64,000 nt of DNA from positions 62,001 to 126,000 of the forward strand of contig NZ_JAUSUA010000003.1 of the NCBI RefSeq assembly GCF_030813245.1. The letters run 5' to 3'. This DNA is from Alkalicoccobacillus murimartini. Lineage in GTDB: Bacteria; Bacillota; Bacilli; Bacillales; Bacillaceae_D. Positions 1 through 8,422 of this stretch are shown piece after piece. Position numbers and translations under genes: made by a program. Under the pieces are notes generated by a model, which searched no databases, was not told the origin of the DNA, and was given only the letters and a program-made list of their open reading frames with translations. Positions within the stretch are counted from its first letter, which is position 1. Each line of letters begins with the position of its first letter.

Positions 1-63
1 TACGTGACTGACTGAAAAAACGTAATGGACGAAGAGATTCGTAGCTTATTCGCAGCCAAAAGT

Positions 64-139
64 GGAGGATTAGCTCAGCTGGGAGAGCATCTGCCTTACA
101 AGCAGAGGGTCGGCGGTTCGAGCCCGTCATCCTCCACCA
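64..139 (+). tRNA. tRNA-Val (anticodon TAC), CCA encoded
   Basis: A 76-nt cloverleaf with acceptor stem GGAGGAT/ATCCTCC, D-arm TAGCTCAGCTGGGAGAGC, anticodon loop containing TAC, T-arm GGTTCGAGCC and an encoded 3' CCA. First of four tRNA genes spaced 7 to 29 nt apart on the + strand, so probably one transcript. Confidence 0.97.
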
Positions 140-164
140 TTTATTTTTTCAACATCTTTAAGCT

Positions 165-249
165 GGAGGGGTAGCGAAGTGGCTAAACGCGGCGGACTGT
201 AAATCCGCTCCCTACGGGTTCGGCAGTTCGAATCTGCCCCCCTCCACCA
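165..249 (+). tRNA. tRNA-Tyr (anticodon GTA), CCA encoded
   Basis: An 85-nt gene with the long variable arm expected of bacterial tRNA-Tyr, acceptor stem GGAGGGG/CCCCTCC, anticodon GTA in the loop ACTGTAAAT, and encoded CCA. Confidence 0.97.
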
Positions 250-256
250 TTTTTGT

Positions 257-331
257 TGGGCTATAGCCAAGCGGTAAGGCAACGGATTTTGATTCCGTCA
301 TTCCCTGGTTCGATCCCAGGTAGCCCAGCCA
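257..331 (+). tRNA. tRNA-Gln (anticodon TTG), CCA encoded
   Basis: A 75-nt gene starting with T (weak U1-A72 pair typical of tRNA-Gln), acceptor TGGGCTA/TAGCCCA, anticodon TTG in TTTTGATT, encoded CCA. Confidence 0.97.
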
Positions 332-360
332 TTTTTTAAAAGGCACCACTAAGTAAACAT

Positions 361-433
361 GAGCCATTAGCTCAGTTGGTAGAGCATCTGACTTTTAATC
401 AGAGGGTCGAAGGTTCGAATCCTTCATGGCTCA
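361..433 (+). tRNA. tRNA-Lys (anticodon TTT), CCA not encoded
   Basis: A 73-nt cloverleaf with acceptor GAGCCAT/ATGGCTC and anticodon TTT. Unlike the three preceding tRNAs the discriminator A is followed by CTC and not CCA, so the tail must be added after transcription. Last gene of the cluster; a terminator hairpin follows. Confidence 0.96.
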
Positions 434-477
434 CTCTTTTTTTATTTTACTAATAAATTAACGAACATTATATAATG

Positions 478-518
478 AGAAGCTTTATCTTCTACTGGGA
501 GTGAAGCTTCTTTTTTTG
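478..518 (+). terminator. Terminator of the tRNA cluster
   Basis: Inverted repeat AGAAGCTT (478-485) / AAGCTTCT (504-511) followed by a run of T. It lies 45 nt past tRNA-Lys. Confidence 0.8.
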
Positions 519-525
519 TGCACAA

Positions 526-553
526 TAAAAAAACATCTCATAAGTTGAGATGT
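526..553 (-). terminator. Terminator of the Spo0E-like gene (minus strand)
   Basis: Stem ACATCTCA (533-540) / TGAGATGT (546-553) with A7 on the left, which reads as a U-tract on the minus strand. It sits 9 nt past the stop of the Spo0E-like gene. Confidence 0.8.
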
Positions 554-561
554 CTATGTGA

Positions 562-726
562 CTAGCCTGCAATAGTTGTTTTATATTCATTAAGTAAGTG
601 ATCTAGCTCTTGGCTACGATTAATCATATCTGGTGAGCTTAGCTCTAATGACAGCGCCATTACGTTTAAGTCGTGGCGTACTCTTTCTATATTTGTTAAG
701 AGCGTATGTGTAGTCTTTGAAGTCAT
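562..726 (-). CDS. Spo0E-like aspartyl-phosphate phosphatase
   Basis: A 54-residue protein read on the minus strand from an ATG preceded by the strong RBS AAAGGGGTGA. It has the two-helix Spo0E layout: an N-terminal helix with IERVRHDLN, and the family signature SQELDHLLNEY near residues 38-48 (the SxxxD motif). Known family members dephosphorylate Spo0A~P and so delay sporulation. It is monocistronic with its own terminator and lies between the tRNA cluster and the divergent sigW. Short length makes it easy to miss. The match to the motif makes the family assignment firm; which response regulator it acts on is inference. Confidence 0.88.
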   Translation of the reverse strand: MTSKTTHTLLTNIERVRHDLNVMALSLELSSPDMINRSQELDHLLNEYKTTIAG

Positions 727-847
727 TTCACATCACCCCTTTTCTGGGAAAATAGTCCGATTTTAGTGTGGACATTACTTAAGTACCCGATTTTTCTTCA
801 TCCAAACGTCTTTTTTCTGATAAAATAAAAAAAGTACATATATATTG

Positions 848-873
848 TGAAACTTTTTTATAGCCGGTACGTA
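848..873 (+). promoter_or_regulatory. SigW-type autoregulatory promoter
   Basis: TGAAAC (848-853), exactly 16 nt, then CGTA (870-873). This is the canonical sigma-W promoter. It lies 35 nt upstream of the sigW start, so sigW-rsiW is expected to be autoactivated as in Bacillus subtilis. Confidence 0.92.
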
Positions 874-907
874 AACGGTACAGATTGAAGCAGTCAGGGG
901 TATTTCT

Positions 908-1471
908 ATGGACACTCTAATAAAGAAATTGATAAAAGAAGTGAAAAAAGGGGACACTGAGGCCTTCAGTGAAATCGTTGATCTATTTAAGGATAAGGTA
1001 TATCAAGTAGCTTATCGAATGGTCGGACATCCTCAAGAAGCACAAGATGTAGCGCAAGAAGCTTTTTTACGTGCCTATACAAACCTTGATAAGTACGACA
1101 TGAATCGCAAATTTTCCACGTGGCTGTTTCGTATCGCGACAAATGTGGCCATTGATCGTCTTAGGAAAAAGAAACCGGATTTTCATCTTGAAGATAAGGT
1201 GAAAGGAACTGAGGGATTGACGTATGAGTCGCAACTTGCGGCTGATCAAGACCTGCCTGAGGATCAAGTGGTAACGTTGGAGATGCAGGAGTGGATTCAA
1301 TCAGAAATTAATCAGTTGCCGCTGAAATACAGGTCGGCCATTATTTTGAAATATATAGAGGATCTCTCACTTAAAGAAATTAGTGAAATCCTTGATATGC
1401 CAATCTCGACAGTGAAAACAAGAATTCATCGAGGGCGAGAGGCACTTCGGAAACGTATGAGGAATGTTTAG
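908..1471 (+). CDS. sigW: ECF RNA polymerase sigma factor SigW
   Basis: A 187-residue ECF sigma factor, the same length as B. subtilis SigW and alignable throughout. Region 2 covers about residues 20-90 (AYRMVGHPQEAQDVAQEAF, NRKFSTWLFRIATN) and region 4 about 130-185, ending in a helix-turn-helix with STVKTRIHRGREALRKRM. It directs the cell-envelope stress regulon (antimicrobial peptides, alkaline shock) and is held inactive by RsiW, encoded 18 nt downstream. A perfect SigW promoter precedes it. The RBS is modest (CAGGGG). Confidence 0.97.
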   Translation: MDTLIKKLIKEVKKGDTEAFSEIVDLFKDKVYQVAYRMVGHPQEAQDVAQEAFLRAYTNLDKYDMNRKFSTWLFRIATNVAIDRLRKKKPDFHLEDKVKGTEGLTYESQLAADQDLPEDQVVTLEMQEWIQSEINQLPLKYRSAIILKYIEDLSLKEISEILDMPISTVKTRIHRGREALRKRMRNV

Positions 1472-1489
1472 AAAAGGAGGCATATTTCT

Positions 1490-2122
1490 ATGTCGTGCGA
1501 GTCACATGTACAAGGCTTAATTCATAAATATTTAGATGGAGATGCAAGTGAAGTAGAGAAAAACGAACTCTATCTGCATGCTGAGACCTGTGAAGAATGT
1601 GATTTGCATCTTCGTGAGCTAAAGAAAGTCATCGCATTTACGCAAAGTGCGTCTCATATTGAAGCTCCTGCTAATTTTACAAATCAGGTTATGGCGAAAT
1701 TACCGCCTAAAAAGCAATCATTTAAATGGAAAAATCAACTAAGCAAGCATCCGATTTTGGTTGCGGCTGCCATCTTCTTTTTATTAATGTCAGCATCGTT
1801 CTTCACATCTTGGTCAGGAGATGCTGATAAAGTAACGGTTTCTGGCTCGGGTAATATTCAAATCAACAAAGAAACGGGTGTTGTCACAATACCTGCTGGT
1901 GAGACCATTGAAAGCGACCTGGTAGTCCGCAATGGACAATTGGTGGTAGAAGGTAATGTTGAAGGTGACGTTCTTTTAGTCAACAGCAAACCGTACTATG
2001 CATCAACGGGGGAAGTAGCTGGTGAGATAGAGGAAGTCAACCAAGCGCTGGAATGGGTATGGTATAACACCAAGCATTTCTTCAGCGAAGTGGTATCTGT
2101 TTTTGATTCAGATAACGAATAA
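1490..2122 (+). CDS. rsiW: Anti-sigma-W factor RsiW
   Basis: 210 residues. The N-terminal cytoplasmic part carries the zinc anti-sigma (ZAS) motif H30-x3-C34-x2-C37; one membrane segment spans about residues 88-108; the extracellular tail (about 100 residues) is acidic. In B. subtilis, RsiW is degraded stepwise by PrsW, RasP and ClpXP to release SigW. Preceded by AAAAGGAGG and translationally close to sigW; a hairpin terminator follows at 2141. Confidence 0.95.
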   Translation: MSCESHVQGLIHKYLDGDASEVEKNELYLHAETCEECDLHLRELKKVIAFTQSASHIEAPANFTNQVMAKLPPKKQSFKWKNQLSKHPILVAAAIFFLLMSASFFTSWSGDADKVTVSGSGNIQINKETGVVTIPAGETIESDLVVRNGQLVVEGNVEGDVLLVNSKPYYASTGEVAGEIEEVNQALEWVWYNTKHFFSEVVSVFDSDNE

Positions 2123-2140
2123 AATAAAAAGTAAACGAAG

Positions 2141-2178
2141 GATCCTCATCTGTATCAAAGGTGAGGGTCTTGTTTTTA
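2141..2178 (+). terminator. Terminator after sigW-rsiW
   Basis: GATCCTCATC (2141-2150) pairs with GGTGAGGGTC (2160-2169) using G-U pairs, followed by TTGTTTTTA. Confidence 0.75.
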
Positions 2179-2255
2179 TGGTGAGAAGTGTACATGTTTG
2201 AGCTTGTTGATTAAGTGGAAAATACTAGGTAAAAGGCAGTGTGAAAGGGAGATAC

Positions 2256-2792
2256 ATGAAATTCACATATCAGTTACCTAATTATAAGGCGAGCCTTAAC
2301 GAAATAGACGTGGTAGATAGTACAGAAAGTGTGGTAGGTACCCTTCAACGTTTTGGGCAAAATACGTTTATTGAAAAGGTTGCGCGGCACGTATCAGCTA
2401 CTTTTGTCTCAAATGTAAAGGTAACAGTCCCTGGATCTCATGACATCTACACGCTACAGTTAAATCATCAGATAAAAGCACTTGTCTCAACTGCCGAGTG
2501 GACAATTAAAGAGAACGGGAAAACGATTGGCTCGATAAAAGAAAAAGGTGTTGGCAGAACGTTATTCATGGATCTTATGGGTGAGAGAGTGAAGGCGAAA
2601 GCTGAAATTGGATCCTTAAGGGAGATCAAATTCTTTCAGATGAATGGCCGTAAAGAACGGCTTATTGCGGAGGGGAAACGCACCCTACATGTAACAAGAC
2701 CAATGATGACTCTATCCATTAATCAAGAGCGCACATCGATTATGCCGCAGTTACTTGCGGCCCTAAGTTTTGTACATAGTAATCAAGTATGA
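2256..2792 (+). CDS. Tubby C-terminal-domain-like protein
   Basis: 178 residues from the ATG at 2256, preferred over an in-frame GTG at 2241 because GAAAGGGAG lies just before it. The beta-rich pattern (YKASLNEIDVVDSTESVVG, WTIKENGKTIGSIKEKG) resembles the tubby C-terminal/LURP-one-like fold found in many Bacillaceae proteins of unknown function. No signal peptide or membrane helix is seen. A distant relative is encoded at 32893-33414 on the other strand. Biochemical role unknown. Confidence 0.7.
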   Translation: MKFTYQLPNYKASLNEIDVVDSTESVVGTLQRFGQNTFIEKVARHVSATFVSNVKVTVPGSHDIYTLQLNHQIKALVSTAEWTIKENGKTIGSIKEKGVGRTLFMDLMGERVKAKAEIGSLREIKFFQMNGRKERLIAEGKRTLHVTRPMMTLSINQERTSIMPQLLAALSFVHSNQV

Positions 2793-2857
2793 TGCTAAAA
2801 CCACAGTTTTTCATATCTTCTCCTTTCTCTTCCATCTCAAATAGTGAGATTATATGG

Positions 2858-2958
2858 TATAATGAGGCAGCTAATGTCGTAAGGTAAGTGTATGGTATTT
2901 TGATTGCGCTTGCGTTAGCTGATAGAGAGACATTAAGTTGGACAAGTTTTATGTCCAA
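2858..2958 (+). promoter_or_regulatory. Likely promoter and leader dyad of the cdaA operon
   Basis: A perfect -10 box TATAAT at 2858-2863 with a poor -35 (TCTCAA, 17 nt upstream) and, in the leader, the dyad TTGGACA (2938-2944) / TGTCCAA (2952-2958). The promoter call is reasonable; the role of the dyad is unknown. Confidence 0.45.
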
Positions 2959-3000
2959 TTCACTTGAGTAGAGTAGATTGATTTGTTTGGAGGAAAGGCA

Positions 3001-3846
3001 ATGCTGGCTATGCTTCCGTTTGATTCGCCATTTGAAAATGTTGGTTGGCTGAGCTATATTGGCCAGATTATTGATATATTGCTTGTAACATACGTGGTTT
3101 ACAAGTCTATTATGATTATTAGAGGAACGCGTGCTGTTCAATTGGTAAAAGGTATCACGGTTATTCTAATTGTTTGGTTTATAAGTGGTTTCTTTGGTCT
3201 GAGGACACTTGAGTTTATTATGTCTCAGACACTTACATATGGGTTACTGGCAATTATCATTATCTTTCAGCCGGAGCTTAGAAGAGGTTTGGAGCAGCTT
3301 GGGAGAGGACGTTTCTTTTCAAGTCGAACGACTCCTAAAAATGAGCCTGTACAGAAGTCTATTGATGCCATTATTAAATCATGTACATATATGGGAAAAA
3401 GACGTATTGGGGCTTTGATCTCCATTGAGCGTCAAACAGGATTGAGTGATTATGCAGAGACAGGGATACCGATGAATGCTAATCTCACCTCTGAGCTTCT
3501 CATTAATATCTTTATACCGAATACACCGCTTCATGATGGAGCCGTTATCCTTAAAGATCAGACGATACTAGCTTCAGGCTGTTATCTGCCTTTATCGGAG
3601 AATCCATTTATTTCTAAGGAGCTTGGAACAAGACACCGTGCTGCTCTAGGAGTAAGTGAGGTGACAGACTGTATCACCATTATTGTCTCTGAAGAAACGG
3701 GTAATATTTCTGTGACAAAAAATGCGGATCTTCATCGTGATCTCTCGGAAGAGCAACTGCGAGAGATCCTAGAGAAAGATATGCTTTCTGAAGAGAAGGC
3801 GTCAACACATTCGCGCTTCAAGTGGGGAGGGAAGAAAAATGGATAG
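3001..3846 (+). CDS. cdaA: Diadenylate cyclase CdaA
   Basis: Makes cyclic di-AMP from two ATP. 281 residues from ATG 3001, which follows GGAGGAAAGG at 7 nt; an in-frame TTG at 2983 overlaps that RBS and is rejected. Three N-terminal membrane helices (about residues 15-85) precede the DAC domain with the catalytic DGA (LHDGAVIL) and RHR (GTRHRAALG) motifs. First gene of the conserved cdaA-cdaR-glmM operon, in which CdaR and GlmM modulate cyclase activity. Overlaps cdaR by 8 nt. Confidence 0.97.
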   Translation: MLAMLPFDSPFENVGWLSYIGQIIDILLVTYVVYKSIMIIRGTRAVQLVKGITVILIVWFISGFFGLRTLEFIMSQTLTYGLLAIIIIFQPELRRGLEQLGRGRFFSSRTTPKNEPVQKSIDAIIKSCTYMGKRRIGALISIERQTGLSDYAETGIPMNANLTSELLINIFIPNTPLHDGAVILKDQTILASGCYLPLSENPFISKELGTRHRAALGVSEVTDCITIIVSEETGNISVTKNADLHRDLSEEQLREILEKDMLSEEKASTHSRFKWGGKKNG

Positions 3847-5077
3847 GTTGTTCAATAGCCATTGGTTTGTACGCGTCATCGCTTTTTTTGTAGCGTTAAT
3901 GCTATTCGCCATGGTCAATCAGGACAACCTTGGCAACCAGCCAAGTGTACTGCCGACCATTAGCAACAGCTCCTATACACTTGAAGAAGTTGATCTACAA
4001 GTACTTTATAATGAAGATGATTTAGTGTTAACAGACGCACCAGCCACGGTCCAGGTTAATCTTAGCGGGTCAAGGAGTGCGCTGGCCTATTTTCAAATGA
4101 TGAGACCTGCCTATGAAGTGTTCATTGACGCGAATGAGCTTGAAGAGGGAACACACCGAGCTCAAATTCAGTATAGAGGATTCCCTAGTGAACTATCTGT
4201 TTCGGTGACACCGTCTGCTGCAACCATTGAGCTTCAGGAGATTCAGACGTCATCCTTCCCAGTTCAAGTTGATCTCATCAATGCAGATAATGTTGAAGAA
4301 GGATACACGGTAGGGACACCAATTGTTACACCAATTAATGTGGATGTGACCGATGCCAGAGAATGGCTTTCCTATGTCGAATCTGCGAAGGTGTTTGTAG
4401 ACATGGAAGGTGCAGACAGTACGATCGAAGACGAATACCCGGTTCATCTATATAACTCAGATGGACTAGAGCTTGAAGTGGAATCGAATCCTAACTTTGT
4501 AACTGTGCGTGTACCAGTTACTAGCCCAAATAAATTGGTGCCTGTTAGTATTAAACGAACAGGCGAGCTACAAGATGGCTTAAGTATTGAGAACATTGAG
4601 CTTGAACCAGGAGACGTCACTGTTTATGGACCAAGTGATTACATCGAGAATCTAGATTCTTTAAGTGGCGTAGAGCTTGATCTTAGTGAGATAGAAGAAA
4701 CAACCACTGTTGAGCTGGATGTGCCTGTGCCTGAAGGGGCAGAGCGTGTTGAGCCTGAAACGATTTCAGTGGAAGTAACATTGGGTGAAGAGGAAGAACG
4801 TGAGCTGTCTAGTGTACCTCTTACGATTATGGGCACAACAGATGATAAAACGGCGGTCTTTCAACTAGAGCAACCGTCCAGCATCAGTGTCATGGCATAT
4901 GGAACAGAAGAGCAATTGGATCGTATGAGCACCTCAGATTTTCAGGCATATGTTGATATTAGCGAAGTCTCTTCTGGAGATAAAGAAGTCCCAATTGAAT
5001 TCAATGGGCCACAAAATATTCGATTTGAAACAGAAGACTCAGATGCGCTACTGACAGTTACTGATCAGTCAGAGTAG
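3839..5077 (+). CDS. cdaR: CdaA regulatory protein CdaR (YbbR-domain protein)
   Basis: 412 residues: one N-terminal membrane anchor (about 10-26, [15 protein letters not shown]), then an extracellular region of four tandem YbbR beta domains of roughly 80-90 residues each. Known to bind CdaA at the membrane and tune c-di-AMP synthesis. The ectodomain is very rich in Glu/Asp, consistent with exposure to alkaline or saline surroundings. Starts inside the cdaA stop region behind GGGAGGGAAG. Confidence 0.95.
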   Translation: MDRLFNSHWFVRVIAFFVALMLFAMVNQDNLGNQPSVLPTISNSSYTLEEVDLQVLYNEDDLVLTDAPATVQVNLSGSRSALAYFQMMRPAYEVFIDANELEEGTHRAQIQYRGFPSELSVSVTPSAATIELQEIQTSSFPVQVDLINADNVEEGYTVGTPIVTPINVDVTDAREWLSYVESAKVFVDMEGADSTIEDEYPVHLYNSDGLELEVESNPNFVTVRVPVTSPNKLVPVSIKRTGELQDGLSIENIELEPGDVTVYGPSDYIENLDSLSGVELDLSEIEETTTVELDVPVPEGAERVEPETISVEVTLGEEEERELSSVPLTIMGTTDDKTAVFQLEQPSSISVMAYGTEEQLDRMSTSDFQAYVDISEVSSGDKEVPIEFNGPQNIRFETEDSDALLTVTDQSE

Positions 5078-5099
5078 GAGAGTCGAAGGAGCGATAACA

Positions 5100-6452
5100 A
5101 TGGGAAAATATTTTGGAACGGATGGTGTCAGGGGAGTAGCGAATACAGAGCTAACACCTGAGCTTGCCTTTAAGCTAGGACGAATAGGCGGATATATTTT
5201 AACTAAACATAGTGAAGGTCAACCACGTGTAATCATTGGAAGAGATACAAGAATCTCTGGAGAAATGTTGGAGAGTGCGCTAGTTGCGGGCCTTCTATCA
5301 ATGGGCGCAGAAGTCATGCGCCTTGGTGTCATTTCGACTCCGGGAGTAGCTTTTTTAACAAAGAATATTAGTGCGGATGCAGGTGTCATGATTTCCGCAT
5401 CACATAACCCGGTACCTGACAATGGGATTAAATTTTTTGGACCAGATGGTTTCAAGTTAAAAGATGACCAAGAAACGGAGATTGAAGCACTTCTTGATGC
5501 GGAAGAGGATACATTACCTCGTCCAACAGGTGCGGCCCTTGGTCAAACCAACGACTATTTTGAAGGTGGACACAAGTACATTCAATTCTTGAAGCAGACG
5601 GTTGAAGAAGACTTCACTGGTATCCATGTGGCGCTCGATTGTGCAAACGGAGCTGCATCTACTTTGGCGCGCCATGTATTTGCTGATCTGGATGCAGATA
5701 TCTCAGCTATGGGTAGCACACCGAACGGCATTAATATCAATGAAGAGTGTGGCTCGACCCATCCAGAAAAGCTAGCTGAATTTCTATTAGAAAAAGAAGC
5801 AGATATCGGATTAGCCTTTGATGGCGATGCAGACCGTCTAATCGCAGTAGATGAAAACGGAAAAATCGTCGACGGTGACCAGATTATGTATATCTGTGCT
5901 AAGTATTTCAAGGAACACGGTCGATTAAACAACAGTACCGTTGTTACAACAGTGATGAGTAACCTTGGTTTTTACAAAGCACTAGAAGAAGCCGGAATCG
6001 ATACGAAGCAAACAGGTGTCGGTGACCGTTACGTGATGGAAGAAATGCGTAAGGGAAGTTTTAACCTTGGTGGAGAGCAATCTGGACATATCATTTTCCT
6101 TGATTACATCACAACAGGAGACGGAATTTTATCTGCCCTGCAGCTTGTTAACATTATGAAAATGACAGGCAAAAAACTTTCTGAGTTAGCAGAGCCTATG
6201 CAAGTTTTCCCGCAAAAGCTAGTTAACATTCGAGTCACTGATAAGAATGCAGTCGAAGAAAATTCACTGGTAAAAGCAGCGATTGATAAAGTAGAAGAAG
6301 AAATGAACGGCAACGGACGTGTGCTCGTTCGCCCTTCTGGAACAGAACCTCTTGTCCGTGTCATGGTTGAAGCCGAGACCGAAGAGCAATGTAATCAATT
6401 TGTAGAGGACATTGCTGTGGTTGTGCGCGCAGAAATGGGCTTAGCTGAATAA
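5100..6452 (+). CDS. glmM: Phosphoglucosamine mutase GlmM
   Basis: Converts glucosamine-6-phosphate to glucosamine-1-phosphate for UDP-GlcNAc. 450 residues, normal family length. Active-site serine loop [13 protein letters not shown] near residue 100, metal loop FDGDADR near residue 240, sugar loop GGEQSGH near 325, phosphate-binding [12 protein letters not shown] near 405. Last gene of the cda operon; the product of GlmS (encoded at 16984) is its substrate. Confidence 0.98.
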   Translation: MGKYFGTDGVRGVANTELTPELAFKLGRIGGYILTKHSEGQPRVIIGRDTRISGEMLESALVAGLLSMGAEVMRLGVISTPGVAFLTKNISADAGVMISASHNPVPDNGIKFFGPDGFKLKDDQETEIEALLDAEEDTLPRPTGAALGQTNDYFEGGHKYIQFLKQTVEEDFTGIHVALDCANGAASTLARHVFADLDADISAMGSTPNGININEECGSTHPEKLAEFLLEKEADIGLAFDGDADRLIAVDENGKIVDGDQIMYICAKYFKEHGRLNNSTVVTTVMSNLGFYKALEEAGIDTKQTGVGDRYVMEEMRKGSFNLGGEQSGHIIFLDYITTGDGILSALQLVNIMKMTGKKLSELAEPMQVFPQKLVNIRVTDKNAVEENSLVKAAIDKVEEEMNGNGRVLVRPSGTEPLVRVMVEAETEEQCNQFVEDIAVVVRAEMGLAE

Positions 6453-6466
6453 TAGAATGAATCATA

Positions 6467-6503
6467 AGCCGTTCTCCTTGCATGTCTAGGAGGCGGTTTT
6501 TTT
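6467..6503 (+). terminator. Terminator of cdaA-cdaR-glmM
   Basis: GCCGTTCTCC and GGAGGCGG arms followed by T7. Confidence 0.75.
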
Positions 6504-6521
6504 AGATGGGGTGAGTACCAA

Positions 6522-7454
6522 TTGCAGATAATGTGTGAACAATTTGGAGAGCCAAAAAAGGTTCTGACCATTAGGGATCAGGAACAGCTAGTTTTGGAGG
6601 AACATCAACTTCGTGTGAAAATGATCTATGCCCCAATTAATCCATCAGATCTTATCCCAATAAGAGGCTCCTATGCCCAACGGATCTCACTCCCTTATAT
6701 ACCTGGCTATGAAGGAGTTGGCAAAGTGGTGGATGTAGGCTGTGGTGTATCTGAAACTTGGATAGGTAAGCGAGTGTTGCCGTTACGTGGAGAAGGAACG
6801 TGGCAGGAGTATGTCACGTCTCCAGCAGAATGGGCAGTAGAAGTACCAGAAACAATGTCTGACTTCATAGCCGCACAGGCTTATATCAACCCATTAACAG
6901 CGTGGATCATCGCTACAGAAACCCTTGATCTCCAGCCAGGAGAAACGATCGCAGTGAATGCAGCAAACTCTGTATTAGGACGATTGCTTATTCAACTATC
7001 CCAGCACCTAAGGTTTAATGTTATAGCGATTGTTAGACGAACAACTCAGGTGGACGAGCTCCAACAACTAGGAGCGTATCAAGTCCTTTTGAAAGACATC
7101 GATTCAGTGGACGCAGCCATAGACATGGCAGGAGGAAGCTCTGGAACCGAACTTGCCTGCTGTGTAAAATCAGGAGGAACCTGCCTAAGTGTTGGACTTC
7201 TATCAGGAAAACCAATGGATGTGGCCAGTGTACTCGCTCGCAAACACATTAACCTAAAGATGTTCCATCTCCGACATTGGAATGCCAAAACAACCACTGA
7301 ACAATGGCACAAAGCCTTTTTGATGATCAAAAAGCTACTTGAACAAGACATTATTCAAATTAAGAGCCCGTGCGCTATTTACTCATATCAAGACTGGAAA
7401 GAAGCCGTCGTTGAAGCAGAGAATAGGCAAGGTAAGGTATTTCTGTCTTTTTAG
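6522..7454 (+). CDS. MDR-family NAD(P)H-dependent reductase (ETR/quinone oxidoreductase type)
   Basis: 310 residues. GroES-like N-terminal half, then a Rossmann half with the nucleotide loop NAANSVLGRLLIQLSQ (about 145-160). No structural-zinc cysteine cluster, so it belongs to the zinc-free medium-chain reductases that act on enoyl or quinone substrates. The TTG start at 6522 fits RBS GGGGTGA at 7 nt better than ATG 6531. Monocistronic, flanked by terminators. Substrate unknown. Confidence 0.8.
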   Translation: MQIMCEQFGEPKKVLTIRDQEQLVLEEHQLRVKMIYAPINPSDLIPIRGSYAQRISLPYIPGYEGVGKVVDVGCGVSETWIGKRVLPLRGEGTWQEYVTSPAEWAVEVPETMSDFIAAQAYINPLTAWIIATETLDLQPGETIAVNAANSVLGRLLIQLSQHLRFNVIAIVRRTTQVDELQQLGAYQVLLKDIDSVDAAIDMAGGSSGTELACCVKSGGTCLSVGLLSGKPMDVASVLARKHINLKMFHLRHWNAKTTTEQWHKAFLMIKKLLEQDIIQIKSPCAIYSYQDWKEAVVEAENRQGKVFLSF

Positions 7455-7481
7455 AAAAGAACCTGTGTCTGCGTAAGTGAA

Positions 7482-7514
7482 AACCGCTCTCCAAAGCAGG
7501 AGAAGCGGTTTTTT
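7482..7514 (+). terminator. Terminator after the MDR reductase
   Basis: AACCGCTCTCC / GGAGAAGCGGTT stem followed by TTTTTTG. Confidence 0.85.
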
Positions 7515-7545
7515 GTATGGGAAAATGCAGAGAGTGAAGGTGGGA

Positions 7546-7833
7546 TCTAGCGTGGGAAGAAGAGGATCTAACGTGTAAAGAGAGACTCTAGCATGGGAGA
7601 AAGAGGATCTAACGTGTAAAGAGAGACTCTAGCATGGGAGAAAGGGGATCTAACGTGGGAAGAGAGGCTCTAACATGGAAAGAAGAGGTTCTAACGTGGA
7701 AAGAAGAGCTCTAACATGGGAAGAAAGGGATCTAACGTGGAAAGAGAGGCTCTAACATGGGAAGAAAGGGATCTAACGTGTAAAGAGAGGCTCTAACATG
7801 GGAAGAAGAGGTTCTAACGTGGGAAAAAGCAGC
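7546..7833. repeat. Minisatellite of alternating 20- and 21-nt units
   Basis: Thirteen complete units plus a partial one, each starting TCTA(A/G)C. Lengths alternate strictly 21, 20, 21, 20 and so on, giving a 41-nt higher-order repeat; from unit 2 on, 20-nt units read TCTAACGTG and 21-nt units TCTA(A/G)CATG, followed by a purine-only (G/A) stretch. Unit starts: 7546, 7567, 7587, 7608, 7628, 7649, 7669, 7690, 7710, 7731, 7751, 7772, 7792, 7813. It fills the gap between two convergence-free genes; no reading frame stays open across it. Confidence 0.95.
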
Positions 7834-7853
7834 AGCCCCCTACTAAATTAAGC

Positions 7854-7882
7854 TTGGTACTAAATTCAATTAGCTCTATAAT
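7854..7882 (+). promoter_or_regulatory. Sigma-A promoter of the lipoprotein pair
   Basis: TTGGTA (7854-7859), 17-nt spacer, TATAAT (7877-7882), 26 nt upstream of the first lipoprotein start and directly after the minisatellite. Confidence 0.75.
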
Positions 7883-7907
7883 AAAAGGAAAACCTAAGGA
7901 GAATTAG

Positions 7908-8345
7908 ATGAAACATCCATTTGAATTCTTACCTCTCGTACTTATTGTGGTTCTTACTGCTGGTTGTTCTAATGAATCTAAGTTGAATTCTGATGCTTGT
8001 GTTCAATTTGATCGAGAGCCTTTTGACTTTGACAGAGCGGTGGAAAGCGTAGATTTATTGGCCCATGTGAAAATCTCTGAACTGCACTCGGTTATTCATG
8101 AACATGGAGTGAATGCGCCGGTTTTTGAAGTGGAGATTTTAGAGGTTATCAAAGGTGAATCAGGCCAAGAAACAATCACAGTTTTTCAGGATAAAGAATG
8201 TGAGTTCGATCTATTTGAAGAGGGAGAGGAATGGATACTCTTTCTAAATGAGTACGTGGACTTTCCAGAAGCGGAATACTGGATTGAAGGATCAAAAGAT
8301 GGTGTGTTTCGAATAGATGACGCTGTTATTGAAGAGATAAGGTAG
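7908..8345 (+). CDS. Small acidic lipoprotein, copy 1
   Basis: 145 residues. Signal peptide with lipobox LTAGC (Cys20), so likely a membrane-anchored surface lipoprotein. The mature part shares blocks such as AHVK, EVIKG, FDLFEEGEEW and YWIEGS with the next gene, showing tandem duplication. The fold (exported, LAHVKISEL, VIKGE, LFL) is reminiscent of small bacterial lipoproteins that are often annotated as hypothetical. ATG follows AAGGAGAATTAG. Function unknown. Confidence 0.8.
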   Translation: MKHPFEFLPLVLIVVLTAGCSNESKLNSDACVQFDREPFDFDRAVESVDLLAHVKISELHSVIHEHGVNAPVFEVEILEVIKGESGQETITVFQDKECEFDLFEEGEEWILFLNEYVDFPEAEYWIEGSKDGVFRIDDAVIEEIR

Positions 8346-8422
8346 GAAAAATGAGTCAATGAGGGATTTGAAGACTATCCAAAATAGTAAAGAAATCATT
8401 CATTTGAAATGGGGAACTAAAT

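Noticed and set aside
1-63. End of an upstream rRNA or tRNA gene
   Set aside because: No tRNA fold or 5S-like sequence could be recognised in these 63 nt.
775-957. 60-codon minus-strand frame over the sigW promoter
   Set aside because: It overlaps the SigW promoter and start, with no RBS.
2740-3141. 133-codon minus-strand frame across the cdaA 5' region
   Set aside because: It is antisense to cdaA and its promoter, without RBS or recognisable domain.
4639-4836. Ser-rich minus-strand frame inside cdaR
   Set aside because: It is a mirror of the Glu/Asp-rich codons of cdaR.
7546-7833. Regular repeats as a CRISPR array
   Set aside because: Units are contiguous 20/21-mers with no unique spacers, and no cas genes are near.
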